Shown one piece after another: positions 1-9,193 of a DNA stretch of 64,000 nt (positions within the stretch are counted from its first letter, which is position 1; every line of letters starts with the position of its first letter). The DNA comes from CAZXYS01 sp964645005. GTDB lineage: Bacteria; Bacteroidota; Ignavibacteria; Kapaibacteriales; UBA2268. The DNA lies in NCBI GenBank assembly GCA_964645005.1, contig CAZXYS010000003.1:62001-126000 (forward strand), written 5' to 3'. The notes beneath the pieces are model-generated. The model made no database searches, was not told the origin of the DNA, and saw nothing but the letters and a program-made list of their open reading frames with translations. The position numbers and the translations under genes were made by a program.

Positions 1-1
1 G

Positions 2-1180
2 AAAGGATTGATATATGAAACCTTTAACGGCGGACAAAATTGGAATTTGACTTTCGAACAAAAGGATGGGAGAGCTTTTGATGGGTTTGTTGCAATAGAT
101 TTTCTTGATGAGAATAATGGTATTGTTGCAGGTAGAATGCAAATATACTGCACAACTGATGGCGGAAAGAATTGGGAAATGCAGCAAATACCATATCAAG
201 TTTATCAGGAACCGCTTTTATATGTAAATTACGGTTCCAAATCAAGTGCAGTTATTACAGGAGCAAAATATGCCATTTATACACATTGGAATAGAATTTT
301 AAAATCACCGAATCTGTCTGTAAATGGAATTCAGCCTAAAGACTTAAATTATGAATTAAATTGGACTGCTATTGAGGGAGCCAAAAATTATAAAGTGCAA
401 CTCGCCGAATATGAAGTAGTTTCTTATCCAACTTATAATCCTGAGAATTTCGAAGCTCATATCATTTTGGAAATTGATGAAACCACAGAATTGAAGCAAA
501 GTCTTATGAATAAATTAAATTATAATAAGGATTATTATTCGCGTGTAAAAGCTTATGGGGATACTGTAAACAGTTCATGGTCGAGATATACTCATTTCAG
601 AACGGATAAAGAACAGCAGCCGGGAGTTCTGACTAAACCGAAATTATTATTTCCTGAATTCAATAACGAAAAAATGCCTCCGGACATTGAATTTATATGG
701 AGAAATGTACCTGCAGCGGTAAAATATCAACTATCAGTTAAAAAAGAGTTGATAAGCAAAAATCCTGAATACGACCGGATAATTAATGATATCAAGGATA
801 CTACTTACCTTGTGACCAATCTTAAAGAAGAAATGAAGTATTATTGGTTTGTTACCGCATTTGATTCCGCCGGGAATTATGTAAGTTCGAATTATAGAAT
901 TTTTACAACCAGGATTGCTAACGGTGTTACAGGAAGGAATTCTGACGGTAAGTTTGAGGTTTATCCTGTTCCAGCGGAAAATACTATTAAAATTGCATTG
1001 AAAAAAAGAAACAATTTGCATCAAATAGTTATTATTATTGATACTAAAGGCAGGACTGTTCACAAAAGCGTAATATACGGCGAAGTGTTAGAACTCGATA
1101 TATCCAGCTATACAGGGGGAGTTTACTTTGTCAGGATAGTTGATGGGGATAATATTTTGGATGGGAAATTTGTAAAATAA
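2..1180 (+). CDS. T9SS-sorted secreted protein with Asp-box repeats and FnIII-like domains (5' partial)
   Basis: The reading frame is open to the window edge, so the N-terminus is missing. Visible near the start are two Asp-box/BNR-like motifs (TFNGGQNW and TTDGGKNWE), the pattern of Ycf48-like beta-propeller blades. About 250 residues of fibronectin-III-like sequence follow (for example YKVQLAEYE and YWFVTAFDSAGNY). The last about 75 residues form a type IX secretion sorting domain: VYPVPAENTIKI, then GGVYFVRI and a terminal KFVK. By family knowledge such proteins cross the outer membrane through the T9SS and are released or anchored on the surface. The specific ligand or role is unknown. 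Domain reading is from pattern only; the T9SS tail is the most certain part. Confidence 0.8.
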   Translation, partial: KGLIYETFNGGQNWNLTFEQKDGRAFDGFVAIDFLDENNGIVAGRMQIYCTTDGGKNWEMQQIPYQVYQEPLLYVNYGSKSSAVITGAKYAIYTHWNRILKSPNLSVNGIQPKDLNYELNWTAIEGAKNYKVQLAEYEVVSYPTYNPENFEAHIILEIDETTELKQSLMNKLNYNKDYYSRVKAYGDTVNSSWSRYTHFRTDKEQQPGVLTKPKLLFPEFNNEKMPPDIEFIWRNVPAAVKYQLSVKKELISKNPEYDRIINDIKDTTYLVTNLKEEMKYYWFVTAFDSAGNYVSSNYRIFTTRIANGVTGRNSDGKFEVYPVPAENTIKIALKKRNNLHQIVIIIDTKGRTVHKSVIYGEVLELDISSYTGGVYFVRIVDGDNILDGKFVK

Positions 1181-1269
1181 AAATTGAAGACCCGAAAATC
1201 AATAAACTTGGCGAAATTGCTATAGACAGGGTATATGGTGAAGAAAAATAAGTATCCCCCAATGTTTCC

Positions 1270-1384
1270 TCTCCTTATTAAGGAGGGGAGTGAAGCCGAA
1301 GGCTTTACGGGGCGGTTCTTCTAAGTTATGAAATTGTATCATGTTAGTAAAATAAATGAGTTCTATTGAAATATCCGGGTTGAT
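1270..1384 (+). repeat. Dispersed repeat family B, copy 1 (right portion)
   Basis: About 112 bp (from CTCCTTATTAAGGAGGGGAG to ATTGAAATATCCGGGTT) recur with only a handful of differences at 36890-37002. The unit begins with an inverted CTCCTTATTAAGGAG and ends with the ATCCGGGTT that forms the right terminal inverted repeat of the full copy at 36809-37006. The left terminus is not recognisable here. The stretch between the stop at 1180 and the gene end at 1494 holds only this repeat. Confidence 0.75.
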
Positions 1385-1493
1385 TATTTCCCAAATTTTA
1401 GAACATTTTACTCTACTGAGCTTAGTCGAAGTGCGCCACGATTTCCTCACTTATCGGACAGTCTCTTTATATTGAAAAACTTTTTAGTATTTA

Positions 1494-2192
1494 TCAATCG
1501 AAAACGTCCTTTATCTTATTGACTGAAAGGATTAGATCCGTTCCAGCGGGCGCATCGCCGCTGACAGTTTTAGCCGTAGTCAGAGTTATTCTTCTATTAT
1601 ACCCGCGCCAGTTATCAATGTAAGCTTCAATAGCAGCAATTCTGTCTTTGACCAATTGATCAGCTTCGGCTGAGGAAGCATCCGGATAAGTATCGGCGGC
1701 GGATATTTTGAAATCCAGATATACAGTCCTGTTGAATCTCATATCGATTTTAATATCGTTGAGAGCTTTCTTTCCTTCTGCTGAGATCTGGGCTGACCCG
1801 TCATCAAAAATATCATGATTGGACAGCTCTCTGCCCGGAGCTAATTTCTGTACGGAAAATTCCTCGTCAATTTCCTTGAATTCGCTGGCATTCGGCACCG
1901 TATATTCAGTTACTTTGCGAAGAATATTATAATTGGTGAAGGTAATTTTATATGTCTGACCGGCTTTCAGCAGTTGAGCAAATGTACCGTCTTCATCATT
2001 GGTTCTGATCTTAATCTTTTTGCCGGTTTTATCTTTAAAGATAACTTGTACGCCTGCTGGCTGATTGGAAAACTCATCATACACAGTCCCTTTTACCATG
2101 ACCTGAACAGAATGATTATCCATGATCTGAGAAAAAGCAGTAGTTGAGATTATCATTGTCAGAAGCATGATCATTAGCGATTTTAATTTCAT
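1494..2192 (-). CDS. Exported protein with carboxypeptidase-regulatory-like domain and divergent OmpA-like C-terminus
   Basis: 232 residues with a clear N-terminal signal peptide (MKLKSLMIMLLTMI..., ending near AFSQ). Residues about 33-110 look like a carboxypeptidase-regulatory-like beta-sandwich (VKGTVYDEFSNQPAGVQVIF, then DEDGTFAQLLKAGQTYKI). The C-terminal part has the spacing of an OmpA-like peptidoglycan-associated domain (FDDGSAQISAEGKKALNDI, later an RIAAIEAYI helix) but lacks a convincing catalogue of conserved residues. It starts 41 bp after the stop of the upstream subtilase gene on the same strand, so the two may be co-transcribed. Probably periplasmic or outer-membrane associated; the exact function cannot be told from sequence. 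Confidence 0.75.
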   Translation of the reverse strand: MKLKSLMIMLLTMIISTTAFSQIMDNHSVQVMVKGTVYDEFSNQPAGVQVIFKDKTGKKIKIRTNDEDGTFAQLLKAGQTYKITFTNYNILRKVTEYTVPNASEFKEIDEEFSVQKLAPGRELSNHDIFDDGSAQISAEGKKALNDIKIDMRFNRTVYLDFKISAADTYPDASSAEADQLVKDRIAAIEAYIDNWRGYNRRITLTTAKTVSGDAPAGTDLILSVNKIKDVFD

Positions 2193-2233
2193 TTTCTCCC
2201 CTTAAATTATTATCAATTAATGTACTAACTAAT

Positions 2234-5101
2234 TTATCTCATGATTGTAAGCGGTAACGTTTTGATATTATTCTTTGTTTTTATTAGAACAAAATATATT
2301 CCTGTGCTCAATTTTGCAACATCGATCTTAATTTCTTTTTTCAATTTTTCGTTACCCTTCAATACTATTTGACTAATTTTTCCACCAAAAGTGTCAAATA
2401 TGTAAATTTTTTCAATAATTTCATAATTTGGATTGAATAAAATCACTTGAGCTTCGGCAGGATTAGGATATAATTTGATATTCCCGGTTTCAAACTTATC
2501 TTCCACATCAGAGAGCCATGATTTTATACAATCATGCATAGCTGTTACCATATCATTAAAATTTTCAGCAGCGCAAAGACATATATTATACTCCCTGCTT
2601 GCGCAGGCAGGCAGTTCGCCGGGGAACTTCATACCTATGATCCCGGCTATATCATCATTTCTGATGACTTTTGATTTCACGCCTTCGTTCATTAAATTTA
2701 GTTTTTCAATATCCGAAAAACCGTTGCTATCAACAGTCATTTCTGAAGTCATCGATGAAAGCTGCGGCTCGGCATCATAGTTTTTACTAAAAACAGCAGT
2801 CCCAACAAAAGGTTTATCTGATTTACCGGACATGTATGCTGCAGCAACGGGAAGATCTTTCATTTCCTCCGGTACACCGTCAGGAAATAATAAAAAGCTA
2901 TTACTGTCGGCATGCTCGCCGATGTCCCAATCTATGAAATATCCCGCCGAAATATCTTTTAACGTTGTTCCGGAAATATTTTCCAGATCAAGATTCAGCT
3001 TAGTAAAAGCTGCATCTTCCGGCAGAAAAACATTTGTTTTTACCCTGATTCCGATACGCTTATTCTCAGGAGCAGCCGAATCATTAACTATACCAATATT
3101 GCTTTCATTGCCGGTATATCTTTTTTCAATTTTAAAATGGTTGTTATAGCCTCGTTCTTCGTTGCGGGTGTTATCAACTACCCTTTGATTGTTTTCAGTA
3201 ACGATCACGCCGCTGCCAAATATAACGCTGCAATTGTAATTAAACCTGAAACCTTCCCCAATATTATTCACGGGAGGATCAGCATATCCTATCCTTCCGT
3301 TATCTATCATGGAAAAAGTCAGCTTGTCATTGGAAAACGTAGTGAAGCTGCGGGATGTGCCTATCGGAATCATAAAATAGTCTGAGTGTACTTTTGTTTT
3401 AATATTAAACCTTAGAAACGGAATGTCATCAGTCAGTTTATTAATCTTTATCCTGCAATCTTTAATGCCAAAAAGGGAATTGCTAAGTGAATCCTGACTT
3501 TGGTATTCTTCCGGATCCACTGTAGAATCAAGTATTTCTATACTGTTGAGCGAATCACCGACAATCGACATAGTAATATCAGCTTTACGGGGATCACTGA
3601 AAAAGCTCTCAGTCATTAATTTAATATCAACTGTATCTCCTACGGAAATTCTTGTCCCGTTTATATTACTCGGATACCATGTGCGGGTTTGCAGCGGTCT
3701 TAAAGAGGTAAGCATATCGGGATCCAATGTTGCTGCTTTATATAGATTTAGTCTTCCCGGTATCAATCCTTTTTTGGAGGGATTCTTATCTTCGATATTA
3801 TCCGAGCAGAGTCTGGTAAATTCATTTGCTTCCCAGGCATTAAACTCGGGATGCAAAGCTCTAACATAAGCCACAGCTCCTGCAGCAATTGGCGAAGCTG
3901 CCGAAGTCTGTGAGAAACGTGCATAGGTGCTGTCATTTAGCGTAGTGTAGGCTCCGTTGCCGGGGGTCATTATATCCACAAAGGAGCCGAGAGCCGATTC
4001 ACCGCCTGCTTTGTCATCGGACTGGGTGACCCCTGCACCGAGCACACCGTAATATGCTGCCGGATAGAAATGTGCCGTATTCCCGTGATTGCCGGCTCCC
4101 GCAACCACTGCGACATCATTTTGCATAGCATATCTTACGATTGATTCTCGTATGCAGGAATAATAATAGTTCCCCCAACTCAAATTTATCACCGGTAAAT
4201 TGTTATCAACAGCATAAAGTATGGATTCATAGCCATATAACATCCCCCTGCCAAAATTCGGAGTTGTTTTCATCGGGAACAACCTGCAATTAAATCCCAC
4301 TGAAGCTATACCTGAATTATTATCCGTAGCAGCGCAGGTCAGTCCGGCAACTGCAGTGCCATGAGCACTTGTTTTGTGATAGGTATTCCCCGGATCAGTT
4401 GTGTCATCCTGCCAGGTAAAATTCACTCCACGGAAATCATCTATAAAACCATTACCGTCGTCATCTACACCATTGTTGGGTATCTCATCCCAATTTTTCC
4501 ATATTGAATTAACGAGGTCCTCGTGATCTTGCAAAACACCGCTATCACTAATGCCAACGGCAATGGATGTATCGCCTTTGAATAAGTCAAATGCCTCGAA
4601 AGCGTGAATAGTTCGAAGGTATTCCTGCTGCGGAACAAGCGAATCGTTTGGTATGAACTCGCCGATCGGCAATGGCAGATAGAATGGCTCGGCGCAATCT
4701 ACCATAGAACAGGCAGATTCAAGCTTCCCGCATATATATTCCGGCTCGAGATCGGCATTATATTCAACCAGGTAAGTTCGACGGAGCTTCTCTTCGCCGC
4801 TTGCAGCATCGGAACGAGAAATATCATCAGAACTTTTTTTATATAATTGATTTTTAATTTCCAGCAAAGGTTTTATTACTCTGGCATTATATTTTTCTAG
4901 AAGGAATCGAATTTCATGAAACTCAATATCCGGCTGCAATCTGACATATATCAAATTAGATATAACCGAGTCGACTCTGCCAGCAGAAGGTTTCGGCGGC
5001 AAAATATCCTTACCGTTGAAATAGCTCTGGCTGTATGATTTAAGCACTGACGCAGCAATTAAAAGTAAAGTGAAAATTATGTATGTAAATTTTTCTTTCA
5101 T
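2234..5101 (-). CDS. Subtilisin-like (S8) serine protease with T9SS sorting domain
   Basis: I place the start at the internal ATG (5101), giving MKEKFTYIIFTLLLIAAS, a proper signal peptide; the frame extends 10 codons further upstream without adding sense. Counting from that longer frame, the catalytic triad reads Asp196 (GISDSG), His257 (AHGTAVAG) and Ser410 (QTSAASPIAAG), with oxyanion Asn348 (AGAGNHGN). The Ser motif has Gln where most subtilases have Gly (GTS). A calcium-binding-like loop (DDDGNGFIDD, about 223-232) precedes the His. The C-terminal about 80 residues form a T9SS sorting domain (LYPNPAEAQVILF ... GIYFVLIKT). Predicted to be a secreted or surface protease; the N-terminal region after the signal may be a propeptide. 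Followed at 41 bp by the CarboxypepD-like gene. Confidence 0.9.
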   Translation of the reverse strand: MKEKFTYIIFTLLLIAASVLKSYSQSYFNGKDILPPKPSAGRVDSVISNLIYVRLQPDIEFHEIRFLLEKYNARVIKPLLEIKNQLYKKSSDDISRSDAASGEEKLRRTYLVEYNADLEPEYICGKLESACSMVDCAEPFYLPLPIGEFIPNDSLVPQQEYLRTIHAFEAFDLFKGDTSIAVGISDSGVLQDHEDLVNSIWKNWDEIPNNGVDDDGNGFIDDFRGVNFTWQDDTTDPGNTYHKTSAHGTAVAGLTCAATDNNSGIASVGFNCRLFPMKTTPNFGRGMLYGYESILYAVDNNLPVINLSWGNYYYSCIRESIVRYAMQNDVAVVAGAGNHGNTAHFYPAAYYGVLGAGVTQSDDKAGGESALGSFVDIMTPGNGAYTTLNDSTYARFSQTSAASPIAAGAVAYVRALHPEFNAWEANEFTRLCSDNIEDKNPSKKGLIPGRLNLYKAATLDPDMLTSLRPLQTRTWYPSNINGTRISVGDTVDIKLMTESFFSDPRKADITMSIVGDSLNSIEILDSTVDPEEYQSQDSLSNSLFGIKDCRIKINKLTDDIPFLRFNIKTKVHSDYFMIPIGTSRSFTTFSNDKLTFSMIDNGRIGYADPPVNNIGEGFRFNYNCSVIFGSGVIVTENNQRVVDNTRNEERGYNNHFKIEKRYTGNESNIGIVNDSAAPENKRIGIRVKTNVFLPEDAAFTKLNLDLENISGTTLKDISAGYFIDWDIGEHADSNSFLLFPDGVPEEMKDLPVAAAYMSGKSDKPFVGTAVFSKNYDAEPQLSSMTSEMTVDSNGFSDIEKLNLMNEGVKSKVIRNDDIAGIIGMKFPGELPACASREYNICLCAAENFNDMVTAMHDCIKSWLSDVEDKFETGNIKLYPNPAEAQVILFNPNYEIIEKIYIFDTFGGKISQIVLKGNEKLKKEIKIDVAKLSTGIYFVLIKTKNNIKTLPLTIMR

Positions 5102-5257
5102 AATTTTTATCAGTAAAATTTGAAATATCATTATTTAAATTAATGAATTAAAGCTGAAAAAGTTACAGAATAAACAAAAAATTTAGAAATTTATAAGATA
5201 ATTCAAGAAAAAAATTATTAAATTGATGAAAAATTGAAGTTAATAGTCGGAGGCGCC

Positions 5258-6037
5258 ATGAAAAAAATTATGACATTATTCCTCGTTACGCTGCTCTGCT
5301 TTTCCTGCACGGAACCAACAAAAGATGATGATCCTTACCACAAGTTGATAGGTATGGTGAATTTAAAATTAGAAAGAACTGCAGCCGATGGAACGTATCT
5401 CAATGATATTACTGTCGATTACTACCTTGAAGGCACCAAAGTAGAGCTAATAAATAACGGAAATATTGTTGAGACTACATATACAAAACCGGATTACTTT
5501 ATGGATGCAATGTTTATTTTGGAGAAAGCTGAATCTGGGAAATTGTATAAGCTCAGAATTAGCATAAATGAAGTCCATACTATTGAATCGGATACATTTA
5601 TAATTGAAGATAGTGATATAGTTTTTTTGGATAGAAAACTGATAAAATTACTTACGGGAAGAGATAATATCTCCGGATGGTTCAATGAAGGTAATTATTT
5701 TGCCGATTTTCTTTCAACAAAGCAGGATGAAACGACTATTTTTATCAACTCCAATAATGCATACCTATCCAGCTATCCAAATCCATTCTCAAATAAGAGC
5801 TATGCTGAATATTCAATACTTAAATCATCGGATATAAAGCTTGATATCTTGGATATTAAACTGAATCATATTAAAAACTTAATGGATAAAGCATTAAATA
5901 GTGGACATTACACTCTAACTTTTGGAGAAGATCTTGACGATGGTTTATATATTCTCCGTTTAAAGCACCCGGATTACACAAATTATCATGCAATCTTAAA
6001 AGGTGATAAAGGATATCATTTAAATGAAATTGATTAA
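5258..6037 (+). CDS. Lipoprotein with FlgD-like/T9SS-like C-terminal domain
   Basis: Start set at the ATG at 5258, preceded by GGAGGC, giving MKKIMTLFLVTLLCFSC: a lipoprotein signal with the lipobox ending at Cys17. An upstream TTG in frame is less likely. The middle (about 100 residues) is beta-rich without recognisable family. The C-terminus (SSYPNPFSNKSYAEYSI, then VKL-type DIKLDILD and GLYILRL) matches the FlgD-Ig-like/T9SS-associated module common in this phylum. It is divergent from the subtilase gene, with about 156 bp between. Probably an outer-membrane lipoprotein; function unknown. Confidence 0.75.
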   Translation: MKKIMTLFLVTLLCFSCTEPTKDDDPYHKLIGMVNLKLERTAADGTYLNDITVDYYLEGTKVELINNGNIVETTYTKPDYFMDAMFILEKAESGKLYKLRISINEVHTIESDTFIIEDSDIVFLDRKLIKLLTGRDNISGWFNEGNYFADFLSTKQDETTIFINSNNAYLSSYPNPFSNKSYAEYSILKSSDIKLDILDIKLNHIKNLMDKALNSGHYTLTFGEDLDDGLYILRLKHPDYTNYHAILKGDKGYHLNEID

Positions 6038-6184
6038 TTCCATAAACTCTTAAAGCATCAGACTCATAATTGAGTTATTCATGTCATTTCATGGAGGCTG
6101 GCTATATACAAAAACAGGTTAATAGAATTTTTTCCTTTGAATGCATTGAAATATTTGGGTCTAAGTGATTTTAGTTATTTTAAT

Positions 6185-6868
6185 TCACTTTTGACTATGT
6201 ATAAATTCCTCCCCTCCGGCAACTCTATGCGCCCATCTCGCAGGTTCAGGCAGACGGTACTTAATGCAGCAGTTTAATGTAATTTGGATAGATTTCTGTA
6301 GATCAATCAGATGCCCCGGTGATACATAGACCGGTTTGACATCCGTTCTGGTGCGGACAACAGCACCGACGATCTCGCCTGGAGCTTTTTCATCATAAAT
6401 ATATGAATATTCTCCTTTGTTGTAGTCCGGTTCCTCATGAGTGCCGTAAAGTCTCGACTTGGCAACTCCAATGGCAGGTATTCCCAACGAGACTCCTATA
6501 TGACAGCCAATCCCGAACTTCCGGGGATGTGCCAGACCCTGCCCGTCAAACATGAGCATATCGGGCTTTTCTATAAGATTTGCCCACGCTGCCATAACGG
6601 CAGGTCCTTCCCTGAATGCAAGTAAACCGGGCACATAAGGGAAAGTTACCGGCATTTCAACCCGGGAACTCTCCATAGTCTCAAGCTCCGGATAACTGAA
6701 AACAGCAATACTACAAATGGCTTTAATATTTTTAAAGCTCACGTCAACTCCGCCGATTGAGCTTATATTTCGTCCATCCCATTTCAAGATCACTTTTTCA
6801 CGAAGCTCCTTTTGTAATTGTACTGCTTTCTTAGGTGTAATATTCCGGAAATTCCGTGCTATATTCAT
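6185..6868 (-). CDS. nfi: Endonuclease V (deoxyinosine 3'-endonuclease)
   Basis: 227 residues, full length for the family. The three acidic metal ligands are in the expected motifs: Asp42 in GGVDVSF, Glu87 in LLAFREGPA and Asp108 in FDGQGLAHPRKFG. The wedge-type PYVPG motif (residues about 77-81) that recognises the deaminated base is also present. By family knowledge it cleaves the second phosphodiester bond 3' of inosine (from adenine deamination) to start alternative excision repair, in the cytoplasm. Convergent with the lipoprotein gene upstream; monocistronic in appearance. Confidence 0.95.
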   Translation of the reverse strand: MNIARNFRNITPKKAVQLQKELREKVILKWDGRNISSIGGVDVSFKNIKAICSIAVFSYPELETMESSRVEMPVTFPYVPGLLAFREGPAVMAAWANLIEKPDMLMFDGQGLAHPRKFGIGCHIGVSLGIPAIGVAKSRLYGTHEEPDYNKGEYSYIYDEKAPGEIVGAVVRTRTDVKPVYVSPGHLIDLQKSIQITLNCCIKYRLPEPARWAHRVAGGEEFIHSQK

Positions 6869-6984
6869 TTTATTATAAGAATTCTAAAATCTTTAATAAT
6901 TTTGATTTAATTTAAACAAAATTAATAAAACAAGAATTTCATAAAATATGAAACATAATAACAGATAGTGTTTAATTTGAGAAT

Positions 6985-7048
6985 GTCATTGCGAGCGAAG
7001 CAATCTCTGTCTCTTAGATTGCTTCGTCGCTGCGCTCCTTGCAATGAC
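6985..7048. repeat. Palindromic intergenic element
   Basis: A 64-bp imperfect palindrome bounded by GTCATTGC and GCAATGAC, with inner arms GAAGCAATCT and AGATTGCTTCG around a CTGTCTCTT centre. It sits between nfi and gcvT, just downstream of the gcvT stop. This layout is that of REP/MITE-like elements common in environmental genomes. The stem could act as a terminator-like structure for gcvT, but there is no clear U-run. Confidence 0.6.
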
Positions 7049-7074
7049 TTCATGCGTTTGGTTAAATCTGTATA

Positions 7075-8160
7075 TTACACAAAAGGCATCTTCACGATCT
7101 CGGCGGGGAATCTTTTGCCGCGAGCTTCGATCTCGATCTTTGTTTCGGGGGCTTTGTAATCCTTTGCTACATAGCCAAGCCCTATAGGCTTGTTTAGCAT
7201 AGGTGAAAGATTGCCGCTGGTGACATGACCGATTTCCTGGCTGCCATGAAATATCTTGTAGCCTTTTCTGGGGATGAACTTCTCAGCATCGATAATAAAA
7301 CCAACCAGCCTGCGCTTTATACCTTCTTCTTTGACTTTGGCAATAGCATCACGCCCGTTAAAATCTCCCTTATCCAATTTTGTGATCCAACCGAGACCGG
7401 CTTCGATTGGGTTAGTAGTTTCATCGATATCGTTTCCGTAAAGACATAAGCCTTTTTCCATGCGAAGAGTATCTCGTGCGCCTAAACCCACAGGCTCAAT
7501 TCCAAATTCTTCACCGGATTCAAAAATTTTATTCCAGATATGCTCGGCTGTTTCCGGTCCGCCGCGGAAGTATATTTCGAAACCAAGTTCGCCCGTGTAC
7601 CCGGTACGGGAAATGATCATATCGACGTCAGCTAATTTGCCAGTAGTAAAATTATAGAATTTAATCGAAGATAGATCGACATCCGTTAACTTCTGCAGTG
7701 TTTTCAACGAATCGGGACCCTGAATCGCGAGAAGCGTGATTTCATCACTTATATTTTCTAGATTGACGTCATAACCTTCCGTATTTTTCTGCAGCCAGTC
7801 GAAATCCTTATCTATATTTGCCGCATTGACGACAATAAAAAAGCCGTTTTCCTCGCAATAAATCAGGTGGTCATCCACAATACCACCATCGTTATAGCAC
7901 ATTGCCGTGTATTGAGCCTTGCCGGGGGTAAGCTTTGCTGCGTTATTAACCGTACATTTTGAAAGAAACTCGGTTGCATCTTTACCAGTCAACTGAAATT
8001 CACCCATGTGGGAGACATCGAAGACGCCTGCTTTTTCGCGTACCGCTTTATGTTCATGGATAATACCATTCGGATACTGAATAGGCATTTCATAACCCGC
8101 AAATTGTACCATTTTCGCTCCGAGCCTTTTGTGTAATTCATTTAGAGCTGTCTTTTTCAT
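7075..8160 (-). CDS. gcvT: Aminomethyltransferase (glycine cleavage system T protein)
   Basis: 361 residues, the usual length for GcvT. The N-terminus carries the family signature KRLGAKMVQFAGYEMPIQY and VFDVSHMGE; the folate-binding core has the RTGYTGELGFEIY motif, and the C-terminal barrel has GHVTSGNLSPML and IGLGYV. By family knowledge it transfers the methylene group from the aminomethyl-lipoyl H protein to tetrahydrofolate, releasing ammonia. The P, H and L components are not in this window. No glycine riboswitch is recognisable upstream; an AGGTG lies just before the start. Confidence 0.97.
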   Translation of the reverse strand: MKKTALNELHKRLGAKMVQFAGYEMPIQYPNGIIHEHKAVREKAGVFDVSHMGEFQLTGKDATEFLSKCTVNNAAKLTPGKAQYTAMCYNDGGIVDDHLIYCEENGFFIVVNAANIDKDFDWLQKNTEGYDVNLENISDEITLLAIQGPDSLKTLQKLTDVDLSSIKFYNFTTGKLADVDMIISRTGYTGELGFEIYFRGGPETAEHIWNKIFESGEEFGIEPVGLGARDTLRMEKGLCLYGNDIDETTNPIEAGLGWITKLDKGDFNGRDAIAKVKEEGIKRRLVGFIIDAEKFIPRKGYKIFHGSQEIGHVTSGNLSPMLNKPIGLGYVAKDYKAPETKIEIEARGKRFPAEIVKMPFV

Positions 8161-8400
8161 ACTTTCACCTGCTTATAATTATCAATTAACTATTTCATAT
8201 TCAATTATACGAATTTCTTATGTTCGGAAAATGAAAAATTACAACTTAATAATTAAAGCTGAATATATCAATTTCTTATGCGGCAGCAGGATTTCAAAAA
8301 TAGTTCAAAACATTGATATGGAAACATTTACATTCAGATTCCATCTGCCTGGTAAAAAATATAAAATGCTGTTAATCTTTAAGAAAATATCCGGACAGAA

Positions 8401-8931
8401 TTATCTGACCTCAATAAAAGACTTCATTTTATCGAATTTCTTCGGTCCAATGCCTTTAACTTTTTGAATATCCTCAATTTCAACAAATGGCTTTTTCCTG
8501 CGGTATTTTATTATTTTAATTGCAGTTTTCTCGCCAACGCCGGGCAGCTTCATAAGCTGAACCTTTGATGCTGTATTCAGATTCATAACTTTATCAGGGA
8601 GAGATTTTTTTGTTGATTTGGGAAAATAGCTCTCTTGCACTACCACGGTATCCCGCAAAGCAAGGGACGAGTCGGGATTATTCAGCATATCGGTGCCGGT
8701 ATAAGTAGTGCGCTGTGCTTCGGCTATACTGTCCAGCATTGTGTAAATATCCTGCCTGTTGACGGACTTTTCATTTTCAGCATCGAAGAAGTATTTTCTT
8801 ACAGTTCCGGCAGTTAATCCCAGCAATAATAATATAACGAAGATCAATTCAGTCTGAGTAACTCCCAAAAAAGATTTTATCTTTGATGAAATTGATGATA
8901 TCGACAAAAGTTTTTCCTCTATTTTTAACAT
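8401..8931 (-). CDS. Membrane-anchored helix-hairpin-helix protein, ComEA-like
   Basis: 176 residues. A transmembrane helix lies at about 27-43 (TELIFVILLLLGLTAGT). A linker of about 70 residues leads to a C-terminal tandem helix-hairpin-helix domain (LNTASKVQLMKLPGVGEKTA and then VKGIGPKKFDKMKSFI). This is the ComEA layout: an inner-membrane anchored, periplasmic double-stranded-DNA-binding domain used in DNA uptake. No other competence gene is nearby, so the role in transformation is only inferred. The about 240 bp between this gene and gcvT hold nothing I can name. Confidence 0.8.
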   Translation of the reverse strand: MLKIEEKLLSISSISSKIKSFLGVTQTELIFVILLLLGLTAGTVRKYFFDAENEKSVNRQDIYTMLDSIAEAQRTTYTGTDMLNNPDSSLALRDTVVVQESYFPKSTKKSLPDKVMNLNTASKVQLMKLPGVGEKTAIKIIKYRRKKPFVEIEDIQKVKGIGPKKFDKMKSFIEVR

Positions 8932-9193
8932 AAAATTTTAAATAAATTATTCAAATTTGAATTAATATCAAAAGAAATTTTTCAGATTACCAATAAATTT
9001 CATAGTTTATTATAAATAAAACCTTGCATTTTAATCTTTTTAAGGATTATATTTGACATTAAGTAATTTTAATATTAGATTATTAATAAAATTGAAATTT
9101 TAACTAATATTTTAAAAGTTAATTTGAATTTACACAAAATGTTTTGTAAGTTCAGTAAAAATAAACAAATCAACAATTCAGAGAAGAGAGTAA

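Noticed and set aside
8161..8260. Glycine riboswitch upstream of gcvT
   Set aside because: No GGAGAG-type aptamer core or tandem stems can be seen in this short AT-rich leader.
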